A stretch of 64,000 nt of DNA, taken from assembly GCF_007115095.1 (NCBI RefSeq), contig NZ_SULH01000004.1, positions 62,001 to 126,000 on the forward strand, read 5' to 3'. Below the pieces are notes generated by a model. The model was not told the origin of the DNA, ran no database searches, and was given only the letters and a program-made list of their open reading frames with translations. The position numbers and the translations under genes are program-made. Each line of letters opens with the position of its first letter. The stretch's first letter is position 1. This DNA is from Levilactobacillus enshiensis (GTDB lineage: Bacteria > Bacillota > Bacilli > Lactobacillales > Lactobacillaceae). Positions 8,641 to 17,663 of this stretch are shown here, in pieces.

Positions 8641-9249
8641 TTAAGCCGTAATAAGATTATTTTGCAAGGCATAGCGGACCAGTTCTGGTCGCGAATGCAT
8701 GTGTAGTTTCCGCATGACGTTGGACTTGTGAGCCTCAACGGTCTTAGGCGAAATGAACAGGTCGGCCGCGATTTCCTTATTGGAATAGCCTAGGACCATG
8801 TACGGGAAGACCTCCACCTCGCGTTTGGAAAGACAGGTATAACTGTGAGAGATGAGATTGAGCCGCGTGGGGCAGGGATTGAGGCGAGCATCAACGTAAC
8901 GTTGATCGGCCAAGGCTTGCTTGACGGCAAAAATGATTTCGTGGTTCGGTGCATCTTGTAATAGGTAGGCGGTTGCACCGGCATCCAGGAGATGTTCGAC
9001 TTGATACCGTTCCAAACGTTGGCCAAGGACAACGAGTTTTAATAAAGGACAGTCGCGATGAATATCAGCGATCCAGTCGTAGTCTGTGAGCTGATCGGGA
9101 ATGATCAGTAACAAGTCTAAGTTGGAAAGTGTAGTTTCATAAGGGGTCGTGAGCTGAGCCTCAACAGTGAGGTCCGGCTGTTGATTGACTAAGAAAGTAA
9201 TCCGATTTTTAAGCGAAGATGATTGACTTAACAGACCAATGTGAGACAT
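8641..9249 (-). CDS. LuxR/NarL-type regulator with degenerate receiver domain
   Basis: This 202-residue protein has the overall layout of a NarL-type response regulator: a receiver-like domain (1-120) and a clear LuxR-type HTH (about 138-198, with LSKREVEVFPYMVLGYSNKEIA and SPKTVEAHKSNVMRKL). The receiver lacks the key residues. The N-terminal acidic pair is replaced by Ser-Gln-Ser, the phospho-acceptor position carries Ile (about residue 50), and the conserved Lys of YLLKD is Gln. No histidine kinase is adjacent. It probably acts without phosphorylation. ATG 9249 follows GGAGG at 9 bases. Confidence 0.8.
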   Translation of the reverse strand: MSHIGLLSQSSSLKNRITFLVNQQPDLTVEAQLTTPYETTLSNLDLLLIIPDQLTDYDWIADIHRDCPLLKLVVLGQRLERYQVEHLLDAGATAYLLQDAPNHEIIFAVKQALADQRYVDARLNPCPTRLNLISHSYTCLSKREVEVFPYMVLGYSNKEIAADLFISPKTVEAHKSNVMRKLHMHSRPELVRYALQNNLITA

Positions 9250-9288
9250 AACAGAGGACCTCCAGATTGAATGATTGTGTTTTTGCAG

Positions 9289-9311
9289 ACTGATAAAAAT
9301 CTATTATCAGT
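9289..9311 (-). promoter_or_regulatory. inverted repeat between divergent genes, possible autoregulatory site
   Basis: ACTGATAA and TTATCAGT form a perfect 8-bp inverted repeat around a 7-bp spacer. It lies 40 bases upstream of the LuxR-type regulator and about 80 bases upstream of the divergent VIT-family gene. The size suits a dimeric HTH protein. Binding by the adjacent regulator is an inference. Confidence 0.4.
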
Positions 9312-9392
9312 GTAACATGATTTGATAACGGTTTCAAAGGTTACTTGCGTATTTTTGAGCAAATAGTATAGAAAGAAAAGGATGTTGTGGTT

Positions 9393-10112
9393 ATGCAAGG
9401 GAATCCAGTCGTATCAGCTAGAGAAAAAAAGATGTCTGCAGCCGCTGCAGGGATTTTTAATAAGCTTAATCGTGTACGCGCCCTCGTCTTGGGCTCCAAT
9501 GATGGCATCGTCTCGACGGCCGGATTAGTGATTGGTGTCACACAGGCCAATCATTCCGTAATGGCGGCCCTACTTGCCGGTCTATTTACCGTACTGGCAG
9601 GGGCACTTTCCATGGCCGGTGGTGAATATTCATCGGTCTCTTCCCAACGTGATATGCAAAAGGCGTTAGCCCAACAGGTCAAGGCTGAGTTGGTGACGGA
9701 ACAGGATATGATTCTCCAACGCCTAAAGGTAAAGCTGCAGAGTTATGGTTTTGAGGTACTTGAGGCCGTTAATTTATCCCGCCGGTTAATTGAGAATGAA
9801 AATATCAATGTGATTCTCTACTTGCTCTATGGAATCACGTACAAGCGCTATACGAGCCCGCTACAGGCTGCCGTGACCGACGGCTTAGCATTTACTCTTG
9901 GCGCGGCCTTGCCGCTGAGCTGCATTGTCTGGCTCCCTGAACCGTATAAGATTGGTGGGACCATGATCGGCGTTGTGCTAGCACTGCTCATCACGGGTTA
10001 TGTGGCTGCGCGTTTGGGCCATGCCAATGCTAAAGTGGGGATGTTACGGAACGCCGTGGTCGGTTTACTGACCATGGGCGTCAGCTACTTCATCGGGTCA
10101 TTGTGGCAGTAA
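9393..10112 (+). CDS. VIT/CCC1 family transporter (iron or manganese)
   Basis: This 239-residue membrane protein belongs to the VIT1/CCC1-like family, which moves ferrous iron or manganese. The signature GSNDGIVSTAG lies near residues 30-40, with about five hydrophobic segments: two before and three after a charged central region that includes SSQRDMQKALAQQ. AAAAGGA precedes ATG 9393 at about 10 bases; GTG 9387 is an alternative start. The gene is divergent from the LuxR-type regulator and shares the intergenic inverted repeat. It is monocistronic with its own terminator. Confidence 0.88.
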   Translation: MQGNPVVSAREKKMSAAAAGIFNKLNRVRALVLGSNDGIVSTAGLVIGVTQANHSVMAALLAGLFTVLAGALSMAGGEYSSVSSQRDMQKALAQQVKAELVTEQDMILQRLKVKLQSYGFEVLEAVNLSRRLIENENINVILYLLYGITYKRYTSPLQAAVTDGLAFTLGAALPLSCIVWLPEPYKIGGTMIGVVLALLITGYVAARLGHANAKVGMLRNAVVGLLTMGVSYFIGSLWQ

Positions 10113-10201
10113 CCCCCGGCGAAATTGCTGTTAGCTCCTAGCTGATAGTGATAGTCGCAACCTTTGAATCAGGTCCAGTCATCCAATAGAAAATGAAAAC
10201 G

Positions 10202-10227
10202 GTCGATAGCTGCATATCGACTTTTTT
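10202..10227 (+). terminator. intrinsic terminator of the VIT-family gene
   Basis: GTCGATA pairs with TATCGAC and is followed by T7. Confidence 0.85.
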
Positions 10228-10250
10228 TGCGTCCGCTAGTGGTTAAAAGC

Positions 10251-10890
10251 TAAAGATTGAAAGACAGCATTCAGGTTTTATCTCAGGTTTTATCTCAGGT
10301 TTTATCTCAGGCTTAGTAAGTGTTCTCGCCATTAAATTAGGTTAACTTGTGTGTACTCCGGCTGCCAGGGATTCCGCCTGCTGTGGGGACGCTTCAGCCT
10401 GGAAGAACATCAGTCTTCTCGCTCGATTTGAAGCCGCGAAAACCACGCGTCTCCAAAGTCGCCCGTGAAGTAAGCTGGCTGAGAAACACCAGCTGACATC
10501 ACCTTCACGGCCGGCTCCATCCCTGGCCTCCTCCGACACTGACAGTGTTTTATCAAGACAACGGCTGTAGATCACAGCTACCTGGCATTTTTGGATTCGA
10601 CTGATAACGACCGTTACGGTTATCTTCAGAGCTTTCTGAGAACACAATGTAAGCCGAGAGGTCGGCAGATATGAGCTCAGGCGCGTCGTTCTACTTAGTC
10701 AGTAAGTGGTCTGCTTACTGGCTTAGTAGAAAACCAAGCTTGTAGACTCGGGGTTTGCGAGGCTTCAAGTTGTGTTCGCACCGATCCAGCTCATATCTGC
10801 CGGCCGGTAAGGTGACTCAATCACCATGTTGCCTAGCTTAGAGCTTAATGTGGTTAGAGCGGACATGACTAGTATTTTGGAACTTAGTTA
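10251..10890 (+). repeat. family A dispersed element, near full-length copy (forward)
   Basis: It begins with CTAAAGATTGAAAG and ends near GGAACTTAGTTAA, a slightly deleted form of the usual CTTTCAACCTTTAGTTA end. Inside are nested inverted repeats: CCAGGGAT/ATCCCTGG, CCGTGAAG/CTTCACGG, GGCAGATATGAGCT/AGCTCATATCTGCC and TTCTACTTAG/CTTAGTAGAA. A 12-bp unit, TCAGGTTTTATC, is repeated three times near the left end (10271-10311). No supported coding frame is present. An inverted copy lies at 14751-15360. Confidence 0.8.
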
Positions 10891-11171
10891 AGAAGCCACT
10901 CGGAACGTATCGGGAACCGGTCAATTATCAAGTTAGTAAGTCACTTAGTCCCTGAGTGTGAAAAGTCCGCGTAATTTTCAAAAAAAGCTAGTCACGAGCA
11001 CTTAGCAGACTTACACTAAAGTTACGCTCAGCACGGGAAGTGTCGGCTGAAACCAACTAAATTGTTGCTATAGCGGGCTTACTTGTGCCTAATGCTAAGA
11101 CCGTTTACCAGCCGACTGTCACATGAAGCTGGGTCAACGGAAGAAGACATGACAAACGAGGAGGAGTCGTT

Positions 11172-12341
11172 GTGAAAAATTTGCACCAACCAGAGTCAGG
11201 ATTTTCCTGGTTTTACCAACGATTTTTAAATAATCACATTACGATTCTATTATTAAATATTTTTTTGCTATTATTGGTACTCAATGAATTGATGCAAAAT
11301 GCGTGGCTGTTGACGCCTATCTGGAAATTCATTGGAATCGCCATGCCGGCCATCGTGGTCGCGGGGATTCTGTTCTACGTGCTGGACCCGTTCGTTCACT
11401 TAATGGAGCGACGATTACATCTGCGGACCGGATTAGCGATTACGATTGCAATGCTGCTCACGGTGACGATTATTGTGCTGATTTTTCTCAATCTGATTCC
11501 ATTTCTAACGCGGCAAACGACCGGGGCCATTTCGGCACTTCCACAATTTTCTAACGATGTGCTGCGTAATCTGAATCGGTTGAATCAGCAACACCATTGG
11601 TTGTCGAACGCCAATTTAAATGACATCAACCAGCGCGTCACCACCTACTTCTCTAAGCGGGGACTGAACCTTTTGACCGGAACGCTGAGTTCGCTGGGAA
11701 ACGTGGTAACGACCGTGAGCGATTGGATCATCACGTTGATCACCGCGCCGTTGGTTCTGTTCTTCATGCTCAAGGACGGTTCACGATTTCCCCATTACGT
11801 CAGTCAGGTCGTGCCGACCGCTTATCGGGATCGTTTCGTCGTCATGCTTGACCAGATGAACGTGAAGGTCAGCTCCTACGTGCGTGGTCAGCTGACGGTT
11901 GCGCTGTGCGTCTTGATTATTTTCACCACCGGTTATTCAATCATTGGCTTGCGTTATGCCATTTTGATTGGGTTACTGGCGGGGCCGCTCAATTTGATTC
12001 CCTACTTTGGGTCGGCCATCGCACTGGTACCCGCACTGATCATTGGGGTCGTGACTAGTCCCTCAATGCTGCTGGGCGTGGTCATTGTCTACTTGATTGA
12101 ATGGGTCTTGGAAACACAGGTCCTGTCACCACTGATCATGGGAAACAGTCTCGCCATGCATCCCATCACCATCGTCTTTGTCCTGTTGGCGGGGGGCAAA
12201 ATGTTTGGCCTGGTCGGCGTCATCTTCGGGGTGCCCGGCTTTGCCGTCCTCAAGGTGCTGGCCACCACGGGTTTTCAGTGGTACCAGGAATACTCGGCGC
12301 TCTACCCGGATGTTTTACCGCCGGACGAGCTCGAACCTTAA
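11172..12341 (+). CDS. AI-2E family transporter (PerM-like permease)
   Basis: This 389-residue membrane protein has about eight membrane segments: paired helices in the first 110 residues, a large soluble loop (about 120-185), then a helical C-terminal half with the family segment LNLIPYFGSAIALVPALIIG. Members are called AI-2 exporter-like or PerM, and some act as sodium/proton antiporters, so the substrate is open. The GTG start at 11172 follows GGAGGAG. The last residues are acidic and cytoplasmic. It is monocistronic, and it and the ABC genes lie between the two inverted family A copies. Confidence 0.88.
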   Translation: MKNLHQPESGFSWFYQRFLNNHITILLLNIFLLLLVLNELMQNAWLLTPIWKFIGIAMPAIVVAGILFYVLDPFVHLMERRLHLRTGLAITIAMLLTVTIIVLIFLNLIPFLTRQTTGAISALPQFSNDVLRNLNRLNQQHHWLSNANLNDINQRVTTYFSKRGLNLLTGTLSSLGNVVTTVSDWIITLITAPLVLFFMLKDGSRFPHYVSQVVPTAYRDRFVVMLDQMNVKVSSYVRGQLTVALCVLIIFTTGYSIIGLRYAILIGLLAGPLNLIPYFGSAIALVPALIIGVVTSPSMLLGVVIVYLIEWVLETQVLSPLIMGNSLAMHPITIVFVLLAGGKMFGLVGVIFGVPGFAVLKVLATTGFQWYQEYSALYPDVLPPDELEP

Positions 12342-12380
12342 GCGTTTATTAACACCATGCGATAACTTGAATACACACAG

Positions 12381-12415
12381 AAACGGCGGTGCCATGACGG
12401 TTACCGCCGTTTTTG
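12381..12415 (+). terminator. intrinsic terminator of the AI-2E family gene
   Basis: AAACGGCGGT pairs with ACCGCCGTTT around a 12-base loop and is followed by T residues. Confidence 0.9.
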
Positions 12416-12522
12416 AGTGGCTGGGGTGGTGGTGAGTTGGGCGGGTCGCCCCACCAACTTTAAGTTTCCGACAAGTCCCGTTTGCCATAATCGTCTCATG
12501 TTATGAAATGGAGGCGACTCGA

Positions 12523-13980
12523 ATGAATTTTTTCAAACGGGCCTGGTTAAACGTGTGGGCGAAGAAGGGCCGGTCAGTTTTACTGATCCTGGTCTCATCC
12601 GCCATTCTCATGTTTGTTTTGGCTGGTTTATTGATTAGAAGTGCGGCGGTCAAGGCAACTGCCCAAGCGAAGGCGGATGTCGGAGCCACGGTGACGTTGT
12701 CGGCGAACCGCCAGGCGGCATTTAAGCAGATGCAGAACAGCAGCAGTTCCAGTAGCAAGTCCAGTCGGCCGAAGATGACGCTGACACCGGTCAAGCTGAG
12801 CGATGCCGCGAAAATCGCTAGTCTGGACAATATTAGCAGTTACAACGTGACCAGCTCCACATCGGTCAACGCCAAGTCCTACGACACGGTCGCAACCAGT
12901 TCGGGCTTAAGCGGTGGTGGTAGCGGTGGTCCCGGTGGCATGAAGTCATCGACGAGTACCGGGGACACCCAGATTGACGGGGTTACAAGTACCAGTCTGG
13001 CCACGGCCTTCAGTAGCAAACAGAGTAAGATCACTAAGGGTCGCGGCATTACTACGGCCGATAAAAATACGAACCACGTGGTGATTGAAAAGGATCTGGC
13101 GAGTCAAAATAAGTTGACGGTCGGCGACACGATCACAGTCAAGGAAACCGCGGGGAGTAAGGATAAGGTCAAGTTGAAAATCGTTGGGATCTACAAGGCC
13201 AGCGCAACGAGTTCCAGCTCGGCCGGTCCCATGAGCACGGATCCGGCGAACACGATGTACACCTCGTACACCCTGGCCAACACCTTTAAGGGAAGCAAGT
13301 ATGCGGGCACGGCAGATTCCGTGACGTTTAACGTCAGCAATCCGGCCAAAATAAGCAGTGTAAAGGCGGCCGGAAAGAAACTGATCAATACCAGCAAGTA
13401 TGCGTTGAGCACGGACGATTCCAGCTATCAAACGGTCAAGGCCGCCATGAGCAACGTGGCAAGTTTTGCCAACAAGATCGTTTGGCTGGTTGCGATTGCG
13501 GGGACGATTATCTTAGCTTTAATCGTTATTTTGATGATTCGTGAACGACGGTTTGAGATTGGGGTGCTCCTCTCATTAGGGGAAGCGCGGTGGAAAATCG
13601 TGGCCCAGTTCTTTACAGAAATGCTAATGGTGATTGTGGTAGCCGTGGCAATTGCGGGTGCCGGCGGTCAATTTGTCGGCAATCAGCTGGGGTCACAACT
13701 GGTCTCCCAGAGTACAACCACGACACAGACGACTAGCGTGACCGGGCAACATGGTGGCAGTGGGACGCCTGGTGGTGGCATGAAGGGCGGAAATGGCGGT
13801 CCCAGTAACTTGGGTCAAAATGCCGGCAGTAAAACGGCTAAGACTGATCTCGACGTTTCCGTTAGTGCGGTTAATCTGGCGGAACTCGGCGGCTTTGGTT
13901 TAGCCATCACGTTCTTGTCGATCATGATTGCTTCCGGCGGGATTCTACGACTGGAACCGAAGAAAGTACTGATTTCCTAA
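12523..13980 (+). CDS. ABC transporter permease, MacB/FtsX type, with Ser/Gly-rich outer domain
   Basis: This 485-residue permease has one N-terminal membrane helix (about 15-40), a long extracytoplasmic domain, and three further helices in the C-terminal third around the FtsX-like segment LIVILMIRERRFEIGVLLSLGEARWKI. Two low-complexity linkers stand out: a poly-Ser stretch near residue 72 with a Gly/Ser stretch near 130, and a Gly/Met/Ser/Thr-rich segment near 400-445. GGAGG at 12510-12514 fits ATG 12523 rather than the in-frame ATG 12508. The ATPase gene follows after 13 bases, so the pair probably forms an exporter or stress-type ABC system. The substrate is unknown. Confidence 0.88.
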   Translation: MNFFKRAWLNVWAKKGRSVLLILVSSAILMFVLAGLLIRSAAVKATAQAKADVGATVTLSANRQAAFKQMQNSSSSSSKSSRPKMTLTPVKLSDAAKIASLDNISSYNVTSSTSVNAKSYDTVATSSGLSGGGSGGPGGMKSSTSTGDTQIDGVTSTSLATAFSSKQSKITKGRGITTADKNTNHVVIEKDLASQNKLTVGDTITVKETAGSKDKVKLKIVGIYKASATSSSSAGPMSTDPANTMYTSYTLANTFKGSKYAGTADSVTFNVSNPAKISSVKAAGKKLINTSKYALSTDDSSYQTVKAAMSNVASFANKIVWLVAIAGTIILALIVILMIRERRFEIGVLLSLGEARWKIVAQFFTEMLMVIVVAVAIAGAGGQFVGNQLGSQLVSQSTTTTQTTSVTGQHGGSGTPGGGMKGGNGGPSNLGQNAGSKTAKTDLDVSVSAVNLAELGGFGLAITFLSIMIASGGILRLEPKKVLIS

Positions 13981-13993
13981 GGAGGAATGCCAA

Positions 13994-14653
13994 TTGCTGA
14001 AAACACAAGGTCTGGGCTACTGGTATCAAGATAAAGCGCAACCGTTGTTCCAAGATATCAATCTCGAATTTGACGTTGGCCAATCCTATGCGATCCTGGG
14101 CCATTCTGGGACGGGGAAGACCACGTTTCTGTCGTTGATTGCTGGGTTGGATAAGCCCAAAGCGGGCGATATTCTGTTGGATGACCGGTCACTGAACCAG
14201 ATTGGTCTGACTAACTATCGCCGCCACGAGGTGTCCATCGTTTTTCAGGCCTACAACCTGTTTACCTATATGTCTCCACTGAATAATTTGTTAACGGCCA
14301 TGGCCATTACGGGGACAGAACATGCGGGCGACAAGGCGTTTGCCCTGAAAACGTTAAATGATCTGGGAATTGGCGCCGACCTCGCCACCAGAAACGTGCA
14401 ACACCTCTCTGGGGGACAGCAACAACGGGTTGCCATTGCGCGGACGATGGCAGGTGATGCCCAACTGGTCGTTGCCGACGAACCGACGGGAAACCTGGAC
14501 GAAGATAACACCCAAGCGGTGATCGAACAATTCCAGCGAATCGCACACGACCGGCAGAAATGCGTGATTATCGTGACGCATGAACCGGATGTGGCCGCTC
14601 AATGTGACCACCAATATCGCCTTGAAAATAAGCAGTTCACTAAGCTGTCCTAG
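13994..14653 (+). CDS. ABC transporter ATP-binding protein, LolD/MacB type
   Basis: This 219-residue nucleotide-binding protein has Walker A GHSGTGKT (about residues 36-43), the signature LSGGQQQR, Walker B VVADEPTG and the switch histidine in VTHEPD. The TTG start at 13994 is placed 8 bases after a strong AAGGAGG; an ATG at 13987 is out of frame. It should power the permease encoded just upstream. The pair ends at a strong terminator. Confidence 0.95.
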   Translation: MLKTQGLGYWYQDKAQPLFQDINLEFDVGQSYAILGHSGTGKTTFLSLIAGLDKPKAGDILLDDRSLNQIGLTNYRRHEVSIVFQAYNLFTYMSPLNNLLTAMAITGTEHAGDKAFALKTLNDLGIGADLATRNVQHLSGGQQQRVAIARTMAGDAQLVVADEPTGNLDEDNTQAVIEQFQRIAHDRQKCVIIVTHEPDVAAQCDHQYRLENKQFTKLS

Positions 14654-14680
14654 AGGGTGGTTTAGGTCTAGCGTTTGTGT

Positions 14681-14728
14681 GTGCGTCACGCTTTGCCATT
14701 AAGGGCATCGAAGCGTGACGCACTTTTT
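14681..14728 (+). terminator. intrinsic terminator of the ABC operon
   Basis: GTGCGTCACGCTT pairs with AAGCGTGACGCAC and is followed by T5. Confidence 0.92.
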
Positions 14729-14750
14729 GGCTGGTCATCGCGATGCCAAC

Positions 14751-15360
14751 TAAAAGTTGAAAGTTTCAACTATGCCTATTCTAGTAACGACAATGGGACA
14801 AAAACTAGGCAACGTGGGGGTTGAGTCGCCTTACCGGCCGGCAGATATGGGCTGGATCGGTGCGAACACAACTTGAAGCCTCGAAAGAGCCGAGTCTACA
14901 AGCTTGGTTTTCTACTAAGCCAGTAAGAAGTTCGCTTACTGACTAAGTAGAACGACGCGCCTGAGCCCATATCTGCCGACCTCTCGGCTTACACAGTGTG
15001 CTTAGACGACGCTGGGGATAATTGTAATGGTCGTTATTATTTTGACCCAAAGATACTGGGTAGCTGGGGTCTACAATTGTTGTGATAAAGCACAATCAGC
15101 GCCGGAGGAGGTCAGGGATGGAGCCAGCCGTGAAAGTGGTGTTAGCTGGCGATTTTTCAGCCAGCTTACAGCACGGGCGACTTTGGAGACACGTGATTTT
15201 CGTGGCTTCAAATCGAGCGAGAAGACTGGTGGTCTTCCAGGCTGAAGCGTCCCCACAGCAGGCGGAATCCCTGGCAGCCGTAGTGCGCCCAATTTAACGG
15301 CATGACTCTTTACTAGTACTGTGGAATGAGGCCTGAGTTTAATTTTTCAGCCTCGTTAAT
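14751..15360 (-). repeat. family A dispersed element, near full-length copy (reverse)
   Basis: It is the reverse-oriented counterpart of the copy at 10251. The left end, CTAAAAGTTGAAAG, corresponds to the element's right end. The GGCAGATATGGGCT/AGCCCATATCTGCC stem differs from the forward copy by a compensating A-T to G-C change. The far end is degenerate (AATTTTTCAGCC). Short open frames inside it have no ribosome binding sites and are not supported as genes. Confidence 0.8.
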
Positions 15361-15572
15361 TTAGAAAAGATTATCAAACTAAGTGGCAGCTCAGGGTGGG
15401 CTAGAAGATGTTATCAATCGATGATTAAACCTGTACTTTTAAGAATTACGTGTTAAAATAATCACCGATAGACTTGGCAGTCGACTTCTTTGAAGCGGAT
15501 GGCTCAGCTGACCGCTACGGTGATGGGGACAATGCCAAGCGCGTTTAAAACTAATTGAAGAGGGTCTTCAGT

Positions 15573-16967
15573 ATGACAGTTTTTAGTGCCTATTCGGATG
15601 AAGATATTTTGACCTACCTACAAGAACAGGTCAAAGATGGAACGGTAAAAACGGATGCGGCAACGTTAAAGAAACAATCCTTCAACACGAACGCTTCCGG
15701 CGGTGAGTCTGGGTTAGCCAGGGCCTTCGTCGAGGTAGCGAGTGTCGAAGATATTCAGGGGGTTCTGCGAGCTGCCCGGAAGTTTCACATTGCGGTGATT
15801 CCACAGACGACCTTTAGTAGCACGGTGATCGGGTCCGATGGTATCGACGGTGCGATTATTATTTCAATGCGCAAGATGAATCAAATTTTAGAAATCAGTA
15901 AGGAAGATTCCGTGGCCGTCGTGCAACCTGGTGTGGTCAATGGTGATTTGGATCAAGCGGCCCGTAAGCAAGGGTTGTTCTACGCCCCAGATCCTGGCTC
16001 TAAGCCATTCTCGTCCATCGGGGGAAATGTCTCAACCAACGCTGGCGGAATGAGTACCGTGCGTTTTGGCGCGACTAAGGACAATGTCTTGGGCTTGAAA
16101 GCAGTTTTAGCCGATGGCCGCGTGGTCAAGTTGGGCGGTCGAACGTTGAAGCAGGCGTTTGGCTACGACTTGACGCAGCTCTTTGTGGGTTCTGAAGGGA
16201 CCCTGGGGATCATCTTTGAAGTCACTGTGAAATTGATGCCAATTCCACTGGGTAAATCTGTTATGGGGGTCGCTTTCTTCGACGACATGGGTGCCTTAGC
16301 CAAGGCCGTGACCGCGATTCGCATGTCGGGCGTTTATCCGACTATGCTGGAAGCCTTGGATGGCAACACGGTGGTTGCTTTGGATCGTTATGAAAAGACG
16401 CACTACGCCGACAACAGTGGTTCCATGTTGATCTTTCGATTAGATGGTAGCAGTGATGAGACCGTGGGTGTGCTGAATGACCTGCTAGCGAAGTACCACG
16501 GGCAAAATGTTCAGGTCACGACTGATCCTGATGCGCAAAAGGCATTGGAAAAGTTGCGGCAGGACATGTTACCAGCTGTCTTCGCCGGCAACAACCATCT
16601 GATGGAAGACATGGCGATGCCACTGTCACAACTGGCACCGATGATGGATTACCTTCAAGCCCTCGGTAAGCAGCTGGGAATTAAGATCTACACGGCCGGT
16701 CACGCTGGCGATGGGAACGTGCACCCGACCTTCACCTGGTCCGCGGATGAGGATGACGTCCCAGAGGTCATCATTGAAGCGTTACGGCAAACGTTCTGGA
16801 AGACGCTGGAACTGGGCGGTACGATCTCTGGCGAACACGCTGTGGGGATGCTGAAGAACCAGTGGAACAACCCCGAACTCGGCGAAACTGTCGACCAATT
16901 ACAGCATCAGATCAAGACGTTATTCGATCCGATGAATCTGTTGAACCCCAAGCGGAAGATCGATTAG
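15573..16967 (+). CDS. FAD-linked oxidase, GlcD/D-2-hydroxyacid dehydrogenase family
   Basis: This 464-residue flavoprotein has an N-terminal FAD-binding domain of the PCMH type (about residues 40-220), with PGVVNGDLDQAARKQG, PDPGSKPFSSIGGNVSTNAGG and VGSEGTLGI. A C-terminal FAD-linked oxidase cap domain follows, ending with GHAGDGNVHP and ISGEHAVGMLK. The family oxidises D-lactate, glycolate or similar 2-hydroxy acids. The exact substrate cannot be read from the sequence. I chose ATG 15573 after GAGGG; the upstream in-frame TTG is poorly placed. It is a single gene. A family A fragment lies between it and the next terminator. Confidence 0.88.
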   Translation: MTVFSAYSDEDILTYLQEQVKDGTVKTDAATLKKQSFNTNASGGESGLARAFVEVASVEDIQGVLRAARKFHIAVIPQTTFSSTVIGSDGIDGAIIISMRKMNQILEISKEDSVAVVQPGVVNGDLDQAARKQGLFYAPDPGSKPFSSIGGNVSTNAGGMSTVRFGATKDNVLGLKAVLADGRVVKLGGRTLKQAFGYDLTQLFVGSEGTLGIIFEVTVKLMPIPLGKSVMGVAFFDDMGALAKAVTAIRMSGVYPTMLEALDGNTVVALDRYEKTHYADNSGSMLIFRLDGSSDETVGVLNDLLAKYHGQNVQVTTDPDAQKALEKLRQDMLPAVFAGNNHLMEDMAMPLSQLAPMMDYLQALGKQLGIKIYTAGHAGDGNVHPTFTWSADEDDVPEVIIEALRQTFWKTLELGGTISGEHAVGMLKNQWNNPELGETVDQLQHQIKTLFDPMNLLNPKRKID

Positions 16968-17090
16968 TAAGTCGACAAAACGAAGTGGTGAAGGTGGCAA
17001 CAGCGACTAAGTTGTTGCCTGACCATTTGGCAAAAAGTACGGCGCCTTGCAGAGGCAACCGTAGATATCACCAGTCTATTTTTAAATATA

Positions 17091-17280
17091 ACTAAAGATT
17101 GAAAGATGAAATTCAGGCTGCAACCCAGTATTGGTAAGCAGTCGCGTCATTAGATTAGTCTAAATCTGGCGCACTTCGGCCGGTAAGGCGACTTAAGCAC
17201 CATGTTGCCTAGTATTAGGGTCATTGTTGTGATTAGAACAGGCACAGCCGGTACTCTGGAACTTTCAACTCCTTTAGTAA
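17091..17280 (+). repeat. family A element, internally deleted copy (about 190 bp)
   Basis: Both ends are intact (ACTAAAGATTGAAAG and CTTTCAACTCCTTTAGTA), but the central structured region is missing; the left part joins directly to CGGCCGGTAAGGCGAC of the right part. It defines the two ends of the family well. Confidence 0.85.
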
Positions 17281-17288
17281 ATATCAGC

Positions 17289-17342
17289 AGTCCCAGTAAG
17301 TCCGCACCAGTTTTTCTGGTTGCGGATTTGCTGGGACTTTTC
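17289..17342 (+). terminator. intrinsic terminator beyond the family A insertion
   Basis: AGTCCCAG pairs with CTGGGACT, enclosing TCCGCA/TGCGGA and CCAG/CTGG, and is followed by T residues. No gene lies between it and the oxidase gene ending at 16967. The element at 17091-17280 may therefore have inserted between that gene and its terminator. Confidence 0.8.
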
Positions 17343-17590
17343 GGTTCAGCAGCAAACTAGGGTCGGATTGTCATTACCCTAGTTAAGTTACCAAAGTAAC
17401 TAAATTTGGGAACTAGATAGTTAAAAAAGGTAACTAAACATGCCCGTATACTAGGTGTACGTTGTCACGTTACCCGGTTATCTTTCCACCCGTCATTAGT
17501 CTGGCTGACAACATTTAACACGGGTCGAACTATTTCGTGAGCAATAAAGTTGCGAAATCAGCCGACAAACGCGATAATTATTGTTACAAT

Positions 17591-17636
17591 TGGAAGCGAA
17601 TGCAAGCCGGCGGTAAAGTAACCGCAACCGGTTGCA
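17591..17636 (+). promoter_or_regulatory. two cre/LacI-type operator sites before the GH13 gene
   Basis: TGGAAGCGAATGCA (17591-17604) fits the cre consensus TGNAANCGNNNNCA exactly. A second site, CGCAACCGGTTGCA (17623-17636), contains the perfect palindrome GCAACCGGTTGC and departs from the consensus at one position. Both lie within 75 bases of the start codon. Binding by CcpA or a local LacI-family repressor is expected, and no such repressor gene is nearby. Confidence 0.65.
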
Positions 17637-17663
17637 ATTTTCAGTTGTGAAAGGAAGACCGTA

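Noticed and set aside
10271-10311. Short tandem repeats considered as a CRISPR array
   Set aside because: The units are 12 bp, directly adjacent and without spacers; no cas genes are in the window.
10342-10647. 101-codon open frame on the minus strand inside the family A copy
   Set aside because: It has no ribosome binding site, lies in the structured repeat, and is broken in the other family A copies.
15027-15297. Overlapping open frames of about 70 codons inside the reverse family A copy
   Set aside because: They are present on both strands in the same repeat, have no start context, and are not kept in the copy at 60719.
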